Source of the DNA: Heterocephalus glaber
Taxonomy: Eukaryota; Chordata; Mammalia; Rodentia; Bathyergidae
Direction of reading: 5' to 3'
Assembly: GCF_000247695.1 (NCBI RefSeq)
Contig: NW_004624855.1
Span: forward strand, 4,720,764 to 4,784,763
Length of the DNA: 64,000 nt
Under the pieces are notes generated by a model. The model was not told where the DNA came from. It made no database searches and was given only the letters and a program-made list of their open reading frames with translations. Positions 46,516-58,499 of the stretch are shown here, one piece after another. Each line of letters opens with the position of its first letter. Within the stretch, counting starts at the first letter, position 1. The translations under genes and the position numbers were made by a program.

Positions 46516-49500
46516 TACAATGCATCCTAATTAATATTATTTATTGGCTTAAATATGTTAAACAGTGTCCTTAAATCTCTCTCTATATAGTCAACACTTT
46601 GTATGTAAAAAATTATATTTAGTGGCCTTTGCTTTAATTTTATGGAATACTCTACTGCAAGGGACTTTGTAAGTCAATGATGGACTCAGAAGCCTGGGAA
46701 GAATTTCAAGAGATCACCTGGTTCCTTCTTTTCACAAAGCTGGAGCTAATAGACATTTATCTTTAAGAATGCAAATAATCATTAGAGCAACAAAAAGCAC
46801 TGATATTTTCATCTTGATATTATTGTCTAGAATTTGCATCAGAATGGGAGTACTTTGGAAAACCAGCAAATCTGAGCAAATCTCATCTACTGAAACAGAA
46901 CAAAAGAGCAAAGAATAACTGAAAAACCAAAGTAGTATGGGCAGAGTCATGACCAGTCCCCAAATACTTAATTTCTCCCTCAAATTTTTATAGCTTTAGA
47001 CCTTCTAAATATCACAGATGGAAATGACTACCTCCTCAGGGTGTTTTGGGGAACACACATTTCTCCTCATTGAACTTCAGATTTTATTAATTATTCTGGT
47101 GCAATGTTATTATAAACTGTTGTTGATTATTTGACTCTGTTGGGCATGTGAGTGATTCCAGAATGTCAGTTTTACATTAAAATAATGTTGTTTGGGAAAA
47201 CTAAATACAGAAATAAAGCATGTGTTCAATTAAGGCTTTAATCTTCTCTGAGTTCACTTTTCAGAAGAGTGTAGGGCTCTGGATGCCTATGTATGGGAGT
47301 TAATAATATTTTCCTAAAATGATTCTTATTCTTATAATAAGTATTAGTAAACATCCATTTGTGTTAGTAATTAACTTTAATGGGTGATATCATTTTACCT
47401 CTCTTGATTGTATGTTCCAGTCAGATACTTATAAAGTAATAGTGCCATCTATGTATTTGCTAAATTTTAAAAGCTGAAAAAAGGGAAACATAACTGACCA
47501 TTTAGCAGACAGCTTTAGGAAAATAACCAAAATGAAGAGTGATAAGGAAGTGGAGGTGAAGAAAGAGTTGAGAAGTGAAGGGAGAGAATTTAAAAAGAGA
47601 AAAATAAAACAAAAACATCTAAGACTGGGAGTGGGAAAAGGAGAAGGGGAAAAGCCATATACTGTTGAACTTAGGCCAGAGTCGGCTAACACCAACCCCT
47701 AAGTGTGGAGAGAGTTCCCCAGGCTCCCCGTGATTGGCAGCCACAAGATGTGAGGTCCACCTTGCTAAGACTCACAGCTTTTTCTCTAGGTGGAGACAGT
47801 GAAGGTAAAAGGAAATGGCAGAACATTCATCCCACCACTAAAGGGCATTTTCTTTTACGTATTTCCAGGGCAAGCTTTGTTTCCACTTTGCAGGCCCCCA
47901 TTAGTAATGAAAATGAACTCAGCATTTCCTTCCTGGCCTTCTACAGCTCAGTCATGGGAGGTTTTCCTTGCTGCTTTCTGCCAACCCTTGCCTGGAGGAA
48001 ATGTCACCTAGGTGAAGAGTGTCATGTTCCCCGAGTCGCAAAAAGCTGATCAATACTGTTAAGTAGGGTTTCATTTCCCTTCCTATTTGCAAAGGAAGAA
48101 GAAACATGGTGGAAGAAAAGGTGGATGAGATGTACTGATTTCGAAGGACTGATTGTTCAAAAACACCACATGCTCCATCTTTTCTAAGAGTAATCATTAG
48201 ATTTTTTTTTTAAAAAAGAAACCCATCTCTTTCAAAATAGGTCAAATTTTAAAACAGTATAGAAATTCTATTTTCTCATTTTTTTGTTCCACTCATGGCC
48301 CTGGAATGCTTGCTGACATAGCCTCACTTAGGTTTCAGCTTCTGGAGCGTGCCCTTGAGTTCTAATGATAACTGTAATGATATTTTGTGGGTTCCCCACT
48401 GCTTAAACAAAGACAGAATTTATAATGTGCCTCAGAGCATCAAAAATGGATGTTAGAAAACATTAATATTACTATTTTTATCACTATTTAGTGAGCAGTG
48501 CTGGAAGATATTAATATTACCATGATCATTATTATGGTGAGATAACGGAGAAGCGGAACTCCATGTGGCAAAAAGATTGTTGAGGGGGAGAAAAAAACGG
48601 ATGAGCCTGTTTTTCCAAGTTCTTTAAATCAGGCTAAACTGGAAAAATAATGGCAGTGGCTAACAGAGTCAGGAGTCAGGGTAATTAAGTGGGTAAATGA
48701 GGCTGGTGTCATTTGAATTTATGCATTTTCCTCCATCCCTTTGTTTGCTCTGCCTTTCCCTTTCACTGGGTCTCCACTGCAATGTTGTTTATTCATGGAG
48801 GGCATGCCACAGTTTTTAATACTGGAGGGAAAATCTGAAACCCTTCATCCGCCTGGCCAATGTGTAGACTGGAGAGAACACAAGGGGATCAAAGTGATAT
48901 GAAGACAACAGGGGTTTCATTAAAATGTTCCGTTCTCTGCCTGAGGACAGAGCAGTGAGAAAAGGGTAAAAAAAAATCATCTAGCCCAAACAAGTTTAAC
49001 TTAAAAAAAAAAGCAGTGAACCACCTGTGGTCTCCTTGGAAACAGGCAAGCACACCCTCCAGCCACCTTTTAATGAAACCCCAGAGCCCCTTTATTAATT
49101 TATTAAAGAATCTATTTTCTGAAGATTCATAAACCTCATATAACTCATATTCCAACACATCTCTGCTATGCTAATGGCATGCACTTCTATGAATAATTAA
49201 TTATTTAATTAGTAATAATTAGAGGTTGTTGTACAGGTCAAACCATTGGGCTGACAGCATGCTATTGTCAAAATGTCATTCGAATTAATGGAACAGTGTT
49301 TAAACACAGTGATTCATCATTTAGGGTAGTTACCTACCTACCCACTCCCTCCCTTTTAAGATGCGTATAACATATAAAATAAAGCATTTACTCTTGAGCA
49401 TCCTACAGAAAGCATGCAGCCTTTAGTATTGTGCTAGATGTACAGGACAGAGTGAGCTAAACAAGTGAATTTATGCCATTCAGATATTATAGCAACAATA

Positions 49501-49675
49501 CACAGGCATATACCATTTATATATTATTTCTAAGACTCCTTTGTATATCTGGACCCAAGTGTTCACAAAGACAAAAAATGCACTCAGAGTAATTAATTGT
49601 CTAAATATATTTGTTGGGTAGCTCTGGTGAAATTAACCCTTAAAGATGATTACAAGTATTCTAAAACAATTTAAT
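46516..49675. other. Repeat-poor stretch, no gene; candidate conserved non-coding DNA
   Basis: Over 3 kb without a named SINE or LINE, rare in this window. Frames of 83, 88, 114, 81 and 89 codons here have no recognised domain and overlap on both strands. 47.51-47.68 kb is purine-rich. 49.17-49.22 kb has several TAATTA words. Confidence 0.45.
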
Positions 49676-49686
49676 CTCACACTGTG

Positions 49687-49769
49687 CTTTTTTTGGTACT
49701 GGGGATGGAACTCAGGTCCTTGCGCTTACGCAGCAGGCGGCAAAACCACTGAGCTAAATCCCTGGCCCC
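49687..49769 (-). mobile_element. ID-type SINE with 11-bp TSD
   Basis: Short T-run, ggtactggggatggaactca, ccttgcgcttacgcagcagg and actgagctaaatccctggcc. ctcacactgtg at 49676-49686 recurs at 49770-49780. A B-box position is changed (gggatgg instead of gggatcg). Confidence 0.93.
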
Positions 49770-50189
49770 CTCACACTGTGTTTTGCAAGGCCTTTCCACT
49801 GGGGTCCTCGTTCAGTCCTCACTGCAATCCTGCTCAGAGAAGACTTAGTCTTCACTATATGGATAGCAGAGAAGTCTCTCTCAGCTTGGCAGTACTCCAG
49901 TCATGTCAGTTAAGCTCTGGATGCTCCAGGTTTTATTTTTTCACATGGAACTAATGTTAGTACCCCCTTGTAGATAGATGTCAGCCAGTGACATTATTCT
50001 TATAAACAGCTTAGCAAAACACTCGACTCAGAATATGTCGATAATGAGTAATAATTATTACTAATTCATATTTTTAAGATGTCATTTTATACCTGCTAAG
50101 AAATATAGTTCACAAGGTAAAAATTTATGTCTTCAGTATTCATATCAGGAAACTAAGCCAGGCATAATCTCTCTAATCGTCTAAACCAG

Positions 50190-50395
50190 GGGTTATGACA
50201 TTTTCTTTAAGAGAGAGATAATAAATGCTTTTGTCTGTGGGACCGTATGGTCTCTAGTATGAAAGCAGCTACAGGACAGTGGGAAAATACATGGTCATGA
50301 CTACATTGCAGAAAATTTTATTTACAGAAGTAGGCAGTGGCCTGGACTTGGCTTGTGGTTGTATGTTGTCAACCTATTGTCTAAGTCATGTTGGC
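50190..50395 (+). repeat. hAT-Charlie-type non-autonomous DNA transposon
   Basis: ccaggggttatgacattttc, gggaccgtatggtctctagt, gaaagcagctacaggacagt, attttatttacagaagtagg and cctggacttggcttgtggtt follow the well-known mammalian repeat that begins with ccaggggt and contains ttttatttacaaaa. Both termini are roughly present. I leave the exact family name open. Confidence 0.7.
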
Positions 50396-51356
50396 AGTAG
50401 GTGGCACATAGTAAGTTCTCGGTAAATAATACTTGGATTAATTAAAGAATGACTAGATAGATACTTCCAGGACAAGACCCTTACTCGTAGCACTAAGAGT
50501 TAATAGTTGCTATAGTTGGCCTAGATAGTATCTATTTAATTTTATAGCACCTAAAATTGAATGGGATGTATTTTTTAGTCTCAAATAAAATAACAGATTT
50601 ATCTACTAGTATGTTAATGTAGGCATTCTTTAAGAGAATCTTGCAGTGAAAACTTCTAACAAAGCAAATAGACCTTTTAATAGAAGTCCATATGGTTATA
50701 GATATCTTTTAAAACATAGAGCCTCAATATTTCCTTTGGCTTAGAGCTGATTTGTGGTACAAAATAAAAGAATTTGTCCTTTACTTAAAAGTAAATAATT
50801 AATTTTATCCATCTCTTTACTCACCCTCCTGGTTGTAGCAAAATAGGCAGAGTAGATTGGAGGGAGGTGGCTTGGAGTCAGGACTGTGCCTTTTCCCTGG
50901 GATCCTAGTGGAAGCCCAAATCCTCTCTCTTTGCTCTCCCACCCAGCCCTTGATGGTCCCGTTCTTCTCATGGCTGCCTCACAGCCTCCAAGACTGAAAG
51001 GCAGTGTGAGACTTCTTTTGCAGGAAAGTAACTGAAGATATGACTGAATCTTATATTTCAGGTATTCAGTCAAATTGAACCCAGAACACTTCAAAATAAT
51101 CACAAAGCATGTAAGAAATGATCCATAATATTATGCGGAATCTTACAAGCACATAGAGGTAAATACTCCATTCGCTGCTATAAATGGGAGGACTTTTCTC
51201 ATAAAGGAGGTGAAAGTAAGCTGGACAATAGTGTCAGAGAGTCAGGAAAAACGATGCTATCAAAGACACCTTCAGCCATTTCCAGGTGTTCGCTGGAAAT
51301 TTGAACCGAAAAGTTACAATAAAAGATATAAAGTCATCTTTTGTTTTGCTTTCTGG
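50396..51356. other. Unique stretch; possible MIR/L2 tail at its start
   Basis: 50396-50455 (ggtggcacatagtaagttct) resembles the tail of L2/MIR. The remainder shows no gene. A 120-codon minus-strand frame (50741-51103) has no recognised domain. Confidence 0.4.
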
Positions 51357-51625
51357 TTTTGTATGGTACTGAGGGATGAATTCAGGGCTTTGCACTGAAC
51401 TATATCCCCATCCCTTTTAAAATTTCTTCCTCCCCCCCCCCTTTTTGGTATCGGTGATCAAACTTGGGACCTTCCACTTGCGAGACAGGTGGCAGAACCA
51501 CTGAGCGAAATCCCCACTCCTCTCAATCACTAAATTCTCCAGGCTGGGATTGAATTTACATTATTCCTGCTTTAGCCTCCTGGTGTTTGCCACCATACCT
51601 GGGCATTCCAGTCATCTTTTTTCCT
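51357..51625 (-). mobile_element. B4-like SINE (ID-like plus B1-like halves), antisense, split by an ID
   Basis: The first part (tggtactgagggatgaattc, then aactatatccccatcc) is ID-like. The second part, from ~51540 (aggctgggattgaatttaca, then agcctcctggtgtttgcc and accatacctgggc), is the antisense head of a B1-like unit. The pair is the known composition of rodent B4. The middle is interrupted by a younger ID at 51441-51519. Confidence 0.7.
51441..51519 (-). mobile_element. ID-type SINE nested in B4
   Basis: ctttttggtatcggtgatca, aacttgggaccttccacttg, cgagacaggtggcagaacca and ctgagcgaaatcccc. It directly follows an unusual C-run (ccccccccccc at ~51431-51441) where a T-run would be expected. 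No clear TSD. Confidence 0.85.
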
Positions 51626-52289
51626 CTAGTGAAAAATTATCAGATGGCCAGGTTAGTAGAGATGTGGTAATTGTATAGCACAGCAAAATCATGGAAGTGA
51701 CATTTCATCACCTTTGTTATATTTTATTGGTTATAAGTGTGTTATAAATCCTGTCCAAGCACTCTTATAGAAGAGGAGTTTATAGAAGAGTGTTCAAGAG
51801 GGGCTGTTGATAACACTTTAAAATTGTCCCACCATAATGCCCTGTTTTCAATAAAAGAAGGTATATTTTAAACATGAAAGCCTTGGATCTACAAGCTTCG
51901 TGATCCCACAAAAGTTTCTTAACCTTTTTAGAATTCATTTTCCTCTTATTAAAATTATAAACAATAACACTTAATTATGAAAGTTTTTTCATCTAACACA
52001 ATAAATATAAATTTCCTTTTAAATATTAATTTCAATTAATATTCATTGGCTACCTCTGACGTTTTCTTTACACTTGCTTCTTTTTTATTTTATGAAAAAA
52101 TAAAATAAAATAGCTTAACTAAATAATAAGGGAATAATTGTCATACATGCATCATTATCCTGCAAGTAGATATTTAGAGTATAACACAGGAAAAAAAAGT
52201 GTTCTTTACAAAGAAGAAATAAATAGATAATAGCAAAACACCTTCTTTGCAATGAGTCAAAAGCAACTAGAAATATAAATCAGACAATT
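51626..52289. other. AT-rich unique stretch, no gene
   Basis: Nothing recognised. Confidence 0.5.
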
Positions 52290-52383
52290 TACCATATATA
52301 TTAAAATATTTTTGAAACAACAGAATGGGTAATTTTTGGAATTACATGAACTTCTCTTCTTACTTCCCATTCATCTATCTTCT

Positions 52384-52475
52384 ATTTCACTCTCTTTCTC
52401 TCCCTCTCTCTCACTGTACCTGTTTTTCTCTCTCTAATATATATCTCATATATATATATACACATATATATATAA
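52384..52475. repeat. (TC)n and (TA)n simple repeats in the L1 3' UTR
   Basis: tctctttctctccctctctc, followed by ctctctctaatatatatct and tatatatatacacatatata. Simple-sequence expansion in an A/T-rich 3' UTR. Confidence 0.8.
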
Positions 52476-52831
52476 CTTTCTCATATAAGAGAAACCATGT
52501 GATATTTAAGCTTGTATATCTGACTTATTTCACTTAACATTACATTTTCAAGTTGTATCCATTTATCAATGAATACCTCAAGGTCATTTGCCATTATAGC
52601 AGAGTAGTACTCCATTGTATATAAATATCACATTTTTCTTATCCACTCATCTGATGCTGGACATATAAGCTGTTTCCAAGATCTAGCTATGATAAACTGT
52701 GCTGCTATAAACATAGGTATGTATATGCATATATATCTGCAATATGACAATTTTAACTCTTTTGAGAAAATATTTAAAGGTGGATAGCTGGGTCAAATGG
52801 AATTTCTACTTTAAGGGGCTTTTTTTTTCTC

Positions 52832-52899
52832 TTTGGTACTGAGGGCCTTGCACTTGCTAGGAAGGCACTGCACAGCTGAGCTACATCCTGGTCCAACTT
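52832..52899 (-). mobile_element. Old ID/B4-type SINE fragment
   Basis: ctttggtactgagggccttg, cacttgctaggaaggc, gagctacatcctggtcc. The B-box region is lost. It lies inside the L1 ORF2 tail. Confidence 0.65.
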
Positions 52900-54319
52900 T
52901 CAGTTTTTTGAGGAATCTTCACACTGATTTCATTAGTGATTGTACGAGTTTATATTCCCACCAAAAATGTAGAAGAGTTCCTTTTTACCCACATATTCAC
53001 TAGCATTTGTTATTACTAAATTTTTTGATGATAGCCATTTTTTCTGGGGTAAGACAGTATCTCAGTGTTATTTCAGTTTACATTTATCTAATAGCCAGTG
53101 ATGTTGAACATTTTTTTTCATATATTTATTGGCCATTTGTACTTCTTCTTCAGAGAAGCATCTATTCATTTAAGTCACCGAATTTTTTGATTGGGGCTTT
53201 TATTTTGGGGATTCTAAATTTTTTTAGTTCTTTTTATATATTCTAGATTTAGTTTTCTGTCTGACGTATAGCAGGCAATTTTTTTTTTTCTCATTCTGTA
53301 GGCTGCCTTTTCACTCTATTGGTTGTTTCCTTTGCGGTGCAGAAGGATTTAAGTTTGACATGATCCCGTCAGTTGATTCTCTGTGTTATTTCTTGTGCCA
53401 TTGGGATTCTGTTCAAAAAGCCCTTGCCTATCCCTATGTCTTTGAGAGCTGTACCATTTCATCTTCCAGAAGATTAAGTTTTTCTGTTTTAGCATTTAGA
53501 TTTTTGAACCATTTTGATTTTAGTTTAGTACATGGTGAGATACATGGGTCTAGAGTCAATCTTCTGCTTGCAGATATTCACTTTTCCCAGCACCATTTAT
53601 TTAAAAAGCTATCTTTCCTCCAGTATGTTTTTGGCCCTTTGTCGAAGAGAAAGTAGATGTATGTGCCTGGTTTGTTTCTGTTTCTTCTATTCTGTTCCAT
53701 TGATCCATATCCCTGTTTGTGCCAGTATAATGCTGTTTTAATCACTGTAGCTTTACAGTATTACTTCAAGTCTGGGATTGTGATGTCACCTGCTTTGCTT
53801 TTGTTACCCAAGTTTTATTTTTCTATTCTAGATCTCTTCTTCTTCCATATGAATTTTAAGACTGTTTTTTCTATGAGATCTATGAGAAATACCACTGATA
53901 TTTTGATTGGGATTGCACTAAAACCTGAGTATCTGTTTTGGAAGTACAGCCTGACTATATTCTGACTATATTCTATAGAATATTCTATATTCTGACTATA
54001 TTTCTTCTGCCTGCCCAGGAACATGAGTATCTTTCCATTTTCTGATGTCTTCCTTGATTTTGTTTTTCGGAGTGATATAATTTTCATTCTAGAGCTCTTT
54101 CATTTCCTTGTTTAGGTTAATTCCTCAGTACTTAAATTTTTTGATGGTATTATAAATGGCATTGTTTTCCTAATTTCTTTTTCAGTGGGTTCATTATTAG
54201 TATGTAGGAATGTTACTGACTTTTTTATGTTTATTTTGTATCATGCTACATTGTTGAATTTGGTTATTAATTCTAGGAGTCTTTAGAGGGATTTTTCTGT
54301 TCTTTAAGTAAAGGATCAT

Positions 54320-54331
54320 ATCATCTGCAAA
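54320..54331 (-). other. L1 RT catalytic motif (F-A-D-D)
   Basis: On the minus strand this 12-bp window encodes F-A-D-D, the catalytic motif of L1-class reverse transcriptases, preceded by an L and followed by M-I-L. It orients and dates the ORF2 relic as an L1. Confidence 0.8.
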
Positions 54332-54534
54332 TAATGATACTTTGGCTTTATCCTTTCCTATATGTATCTATTTTATTTCTTTCTCTTGCCTGATTGCTCT
54401 GGATAATGTTTTGAGGACTATGTTGAATAGGAGTGGTGATAGAGGACATCTTTATCTTGTTCCTGATTTTAGAGGGAATGCTTTCAGTTTTTTCCCATTT
54501 AATGTGATATTGATAGTAGGTTGGTCATTAGTGG

Positions 54535-54629
54535 GTTTTTTTTTTTGGTGGGCGGGTACTGGGGATTGAACTTGGGACCTTGCGCTTGTGAGGCAGGCGG
54601 CGGCACCACTGAGCTAAATCCCTGGCCCC
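54535..54629 (-). mobile_element. ID-type SINE with 9-bp TSD
   Basis: T-run with a gtgggcggg insert, tactggggattgaacttggg, ccttgcgcttgtgaggcagg and actgagctaaatccctggcc. cattagtgg at 54526-54534 recurs at 54630-54638. Inserted into L1 ORF2 (RT region). Confidence 0.93.
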
Positions 54630-57600
54630 CATTAGTGGCTTTTATCAGACTGCAGTAAGATCCTTCTATGCCTATTTTCTTCGGAGTTTTTATCAAGAAT
54701 GGATGTTGTATTTTGCCAACAGATTTTTCTTCATCTATTGAGATGATCATATGATTTTTTGTCCTTGCTTCTGTTTATGTGATGAATTACATTTATAGAT
54801 TTGTGTATGTTGAACCATTCTAGCATTGCTGGGATTAAGCTTACTTGATTATGGTACATAATCTTTGTGATAATTTGATGGATAATTATTTTTTTGCAGT
54901 ATCTTGTTAAGGATTTCTGCATCTATATTTATTAAAGAAATTGGCCTATAGTTCTTTTTTTTTTTGATTGTATTGTTTTCTGGTATAGGAATCAAGATAA
55001 TCTTAGCTTCTGAGGATGATTTTGGAAGTGCTCCATCTCTCTCAATTTCATTAAAGAGTGTGCGGAGTATTGTTAGATCTTCCTGAAGTTCTTGTAGAAT
55101 TTGGTTGGGAATCTATCAGTTCCTGGACATTTCTTAGTTGATATTTCTTTATTACTGTCTCAATTTCATTGCCTTTTATTGGATTATTAAAGATTTTTAA
55201 AGTACTCATGCTTCACGTTTTCTAATTCATATGTATCTAGGAATCTATCCATTTCTTCTGAGTTCTCCAATTTTTTGGCATATATATTTGTAAAAATCCA
55301 TATATATTTGGATTTTTGGCAGTCTGCTGCGGTGTCACCTCTCTCATTTCTAATTGCATTGATTTGTGTTTTTTCTTTCCTATATTTTTTTGGTAAGATT
55401 GGCTAAGAATTTGTCTATTTTGTTTATTCTTTCAAAGAACCAGCTCTTTAATTCACTGATTCTTTGTATTGATTATTTTTTTTTAGTCTATTTCATTGTT
55501 TCGTACTCATCAATTTCCTTTCTTGTACAAGCTCTGGATTTTGACTCTTCTCATTTTTCTACTATCTTGATATACATTATTTTGGTTATTTATTTGGGCT
55601 TGTTCTCTTTTTCTGTTGTGGGCACTTACAGATATAAACGTCCTTCATAGGGCTGCTTTCATTGTGTCCCATAAGTTCTGGTATGTTGTAGTGGCATTGT
55701 CATTTAATACTAGACACTCTCTTATTTCTTCCTGAATTTCCTCTATGGCCTATTGATTATTCAAGAGAGTATTGTTTAAGTTACATACATTTACATACTT
55801 TCTGTGGCTTCTTTTGCCATTGATTTCTGTGGTTTAATTGCATGGTGATGTGCTAATATGCATGGTAAATTTAAGATTCTTTTGTATTTACTTAGGTATG
55901 CTTTATTAGCTAGTATGTCATCTGTTTTGGAGAAAGTACCATGTGCTGCTGAAAAGAATGAATATGGTATTGTATCTGGGTGGAACACTGTATATATCTA
56001 TTAAGTCAATTTGTTCAAAAGTCTGTTCAGTTCTCCATTTTTATTTGTTGACTTTGTTTCACTGATCTGTCTATTTATGATAGTGTGATATTGAGTTCCT
56101 TTATATAACTGTCTTGATGTTTATCTGATCGTTTATGTATATTAGTGTTTTTTCTTTTTATGAAGTTGGGTGTACCATGGTTTGGTTCATATATCTTTAA
56201 AATTGTTATCTCTTCTTGTTGTATATCTCCATTAACCAATATGTTAAGTTTTTTCCCCCTCTTTTGATAAGTTTTGTCTTAAAGCCCATTTTGTATGAAA
56301 GTAAAGTAGCTACTCTTGTTTGTTTTCAAGTTTCCATTGCATGGAATACTATTTTCCATCCTTTGATTTTTAGTGTATAGATTTCTTTTTGTGTTAAATG
56401 TGTTTCTTGTATAAAGGATACCACCAGATTTTGTTTCTTGATCCATTCAGCTAATCTGTGTCTTTCAATTGGCAAATTGAGTCCATTTATATTGATAATT
56501 ATAAGTGATAGATATCAACTTATTCTTCTCACTGTTTTATTTTCCTGTTGCTGTTTTATTTTCTTTTCCTTCTACTTAACTGCTAGCCCTTCTTGATGCA
56601 TTCATTTTATTGGCCCAGTGCCCAGTTATTTGAGAGTGAGCTACTACATTGTGTATGATGTCCAGGCAATCCAGATATCAGCATGCAGAAAAAAAAACAA
56701 TTGAGAGCAAGAAGTATGTCACCTTGGCTATAGTAGTAAAGTCAGCAACAACAATGGCATCAAATATCAATTGGATAGTATCAAAGCTAAGAACCACTCA
56801 CAAACTACCCTTAACCAGAGTAAATTCAGCGCACAAATTTCTGTTGGATGTAGGCAGTGGTGCAAGAGTACAAGCATATCACTGGAAAAAATACCATCTC
56901 CTTCAGGTCCACCCCTTCTCAAGATTATATCCACCAAACCTGGCCTCCCATCACAGAATACAGGCCCTCTGATCCTCCTGCCCAAGCATAATCTTCCCAG
57001 GGGATCCCAGGAGATTCCCTATTTATCTCTTCCCCTCCCCAGGCCTGTCTTCCAAAGCTGCCTCTCACTCAGTCTTTGTAGTAGGAGAGTGCTACAGTTC
57101 TGCAGTGAAACTCTCCTCTTGGGTGTTGGTCTCCTCTTCAGTCAGGTCATTCTTTTGGTTGTCATCTCTGCCATCCTGTGCTGTAGAGAACCCAGGAGCA
57201 GAGCTGGTAGGATTTGGTAATTTGGCTACTCTCCTTCTGCCTACCACATACATTGTGAAAGCCTTGGGCTGGCAGCAGTGAAGGGGATATGAGGGATGTG
57301 GGTCCTGCCTCCTCCAAGAATCATGTGGCACCTGGGCTGGTCCCAGTTGGAGGGGCAGGGTATGCATTTGGTTCTATTTTATATGCTTTCTATCTATTCT
57401 TTCCTTACATCTGAATCTCTACAAGAACTAGCTTCTGTTGGGAGAATTCTGTAATTCATAATAAGATATGAATAAGGAATTGTTTGGTGCAAGTCTTTGT
57501 CTCTAGAATGTTTCTGGGAAAGTGCTATCAGTCCCATCTCTCTCTTCCTAGGTGGTCATTCTAGAGTCCCTATTGAAGCGAAGGTCCATAACTACTTGCT

Positions 57601-57639
57601 AATACCTCATCTTCTTTAGCATAAAATGGAGTTGTTGCT

Positions 57640-57955
57640 GGATAGCAGGTGTCCAGCCTAGGATTATGTTCCCTAGGCCTCCCTTGCCTCTAAGACGGAA
57701 ATATGTGGCTACATTCTGATCAGTGGAATGCAGGAGAAAATTATATACACAGCTGTCAGCTCGGGGCTAAGGAAGCCTCTAGCAGTTCTACCATCTCCTC
57801 TGTTCTGGGTGCAAATATTCAGGGTGACTTTGGAAGGCCATTGCTTCAAACAATAAGCTCTATCTTTCCCAAGTCATCCCTGTGTGGAACATAGCATTCC
57901 CACCACCAATTAGGCTTTCAAGTAGAGCAAGAAATAAATTTGTCTTGTGTTAATC
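57640..57955 (+). repeat. MLT1-type MaLR LTR fragment
   Basis: cctcccttgcctctaagacg, gaaatatgtggctacattct and gatcagtggaatgcagg match the MLT1 head, and the end gagcaagaaataaatttgtc matches its polyadenylation-containing tail (aataaa). It follows the L1 end directly. Confidence 0.7.
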
Positions 57956-57974
57956 CAAATATTTCTGAATTTAA

Positions 57975-58062
57975 CCCTTTTTGTGGTACTGGGCTGTTTG
58001 AATCCAGGACCTCATATGCGTTAGCCAATCACTCTAGTCCTGAGCTACATCCACAGTCCTTT
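57975..58062 (-). mobile_element. Old ID/B4-type SINE (antisense)
   Basis: ttgtggtactgggctgtttg, aatccaggacctcatatgcg, tgagctacatccacagtcc. The wording (gagctacatcc) matches the older SINEs at 52.8 and 62.3 kb rather than the young IDs (gagctaaatcc). Confidence 0.65.
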
Positions 58063-58296
58063 TTTCATTCTTACTATGAGATGAAGACCAAGTTCCTCAG
58101 ACTGCCTTCAAATTTGGTATTCCCCTCTCTCATCTTCCCAAGTATAGGGACACACCACTTCACCAACTGAATTTATCTTTAATAAATAGCCGGTGTTGCT
58201 TTGGTTAATACAAATTGAAAAGGATTGGTGAAATTTTAAAAAATAAATTTATGCTTTCTTTTAACAAAATTTTGATAAAAAAAAAAATAAAGATCT
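58063..58296. other. AT-rich stretch ending in A-run
   Basis: No gene. An A-run at ~58277-58287 precedes the B1. Confidence 0.5.
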
Positions 58297-58478
58297 AGCC
58301 AGGGATTGTGGCACACGCTTATGATTCAGTACTGTGGCAGTCTGAGAGGACTCAGGGAATCAGGACTCAGCGGCTATGACAGGTAGATCATCATGAATTT
58401 GAGGCTAGCAGGGGCTACATAGTGACTTCAAAGCCAGCATGGAGTACATAGTGAGACTCTATCAAAAAAAAAAAAAAG
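58297..58478 (+). mobile_element. B1-like (7SL-derived) SINE, sense
   Basis: gccagggattgtggcacacg starts the element, followed by cagtactgtggcagtctgag, tgaatttgaggctagcaggg, gctacatagtgac, ccagcatggagtacatagtg and agactctatc plus ~14 A. The gccagg...gtggcacacg start and gagactctatc end are the 7SL-derived B1 landmarks. A longer, slightly duplicated middle (cactcagg-like) suggests an early B1 type. Confidence 0.85.
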
Positions 58479-58499
58479 AAATTATCCAGGATGTTGTTA

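Larger units (their letters stand above)
52290..57400 (-). mobile_element. Long minus-strand L1, ORF2 almost complete, ORF1 missing
   Basis: Read on the minus strand: 52290-52500 is 3' UTR, ~52510-56560 covers ORF2 from C-terminus to endonuclease start, and 56650-57400 is the 5' region. The ORF2 N-terminus at 56330-56500 shows N-G-L-N and Q-E-T-H endonuclease words, and the RT catalytic F-A-D-D is encoded at 54320-54331. Stops and indels break every frame. ORF1 is not found between the endonuclease and the 5' region, and the 56700-56820 text matches the L1 at 4940-5050. An old ID (52832-52899) and a younger ID (54535-54629) interrupt it. Endpoints approximate. Confidence 0.8.

Noticed and set aside
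47705..48049. 114-codon plus-strand frame in the repeat-poor interval
   Set aside because: No domain, no splice or promoter context, and overlapping frames on the same and opposite strand. Kept as unsupported.
50741..51103. 120-codon minus-strand frame
   Set aside because: No recognisable motif or family. Consistent with chance in moderately GC-rich DNA.
56771..57220. 149-codon plus-strand frame
   Set aside because: It lies in the antisense of the L1 5' region, overlaps other frames in other phases, and has no recognisable domain.
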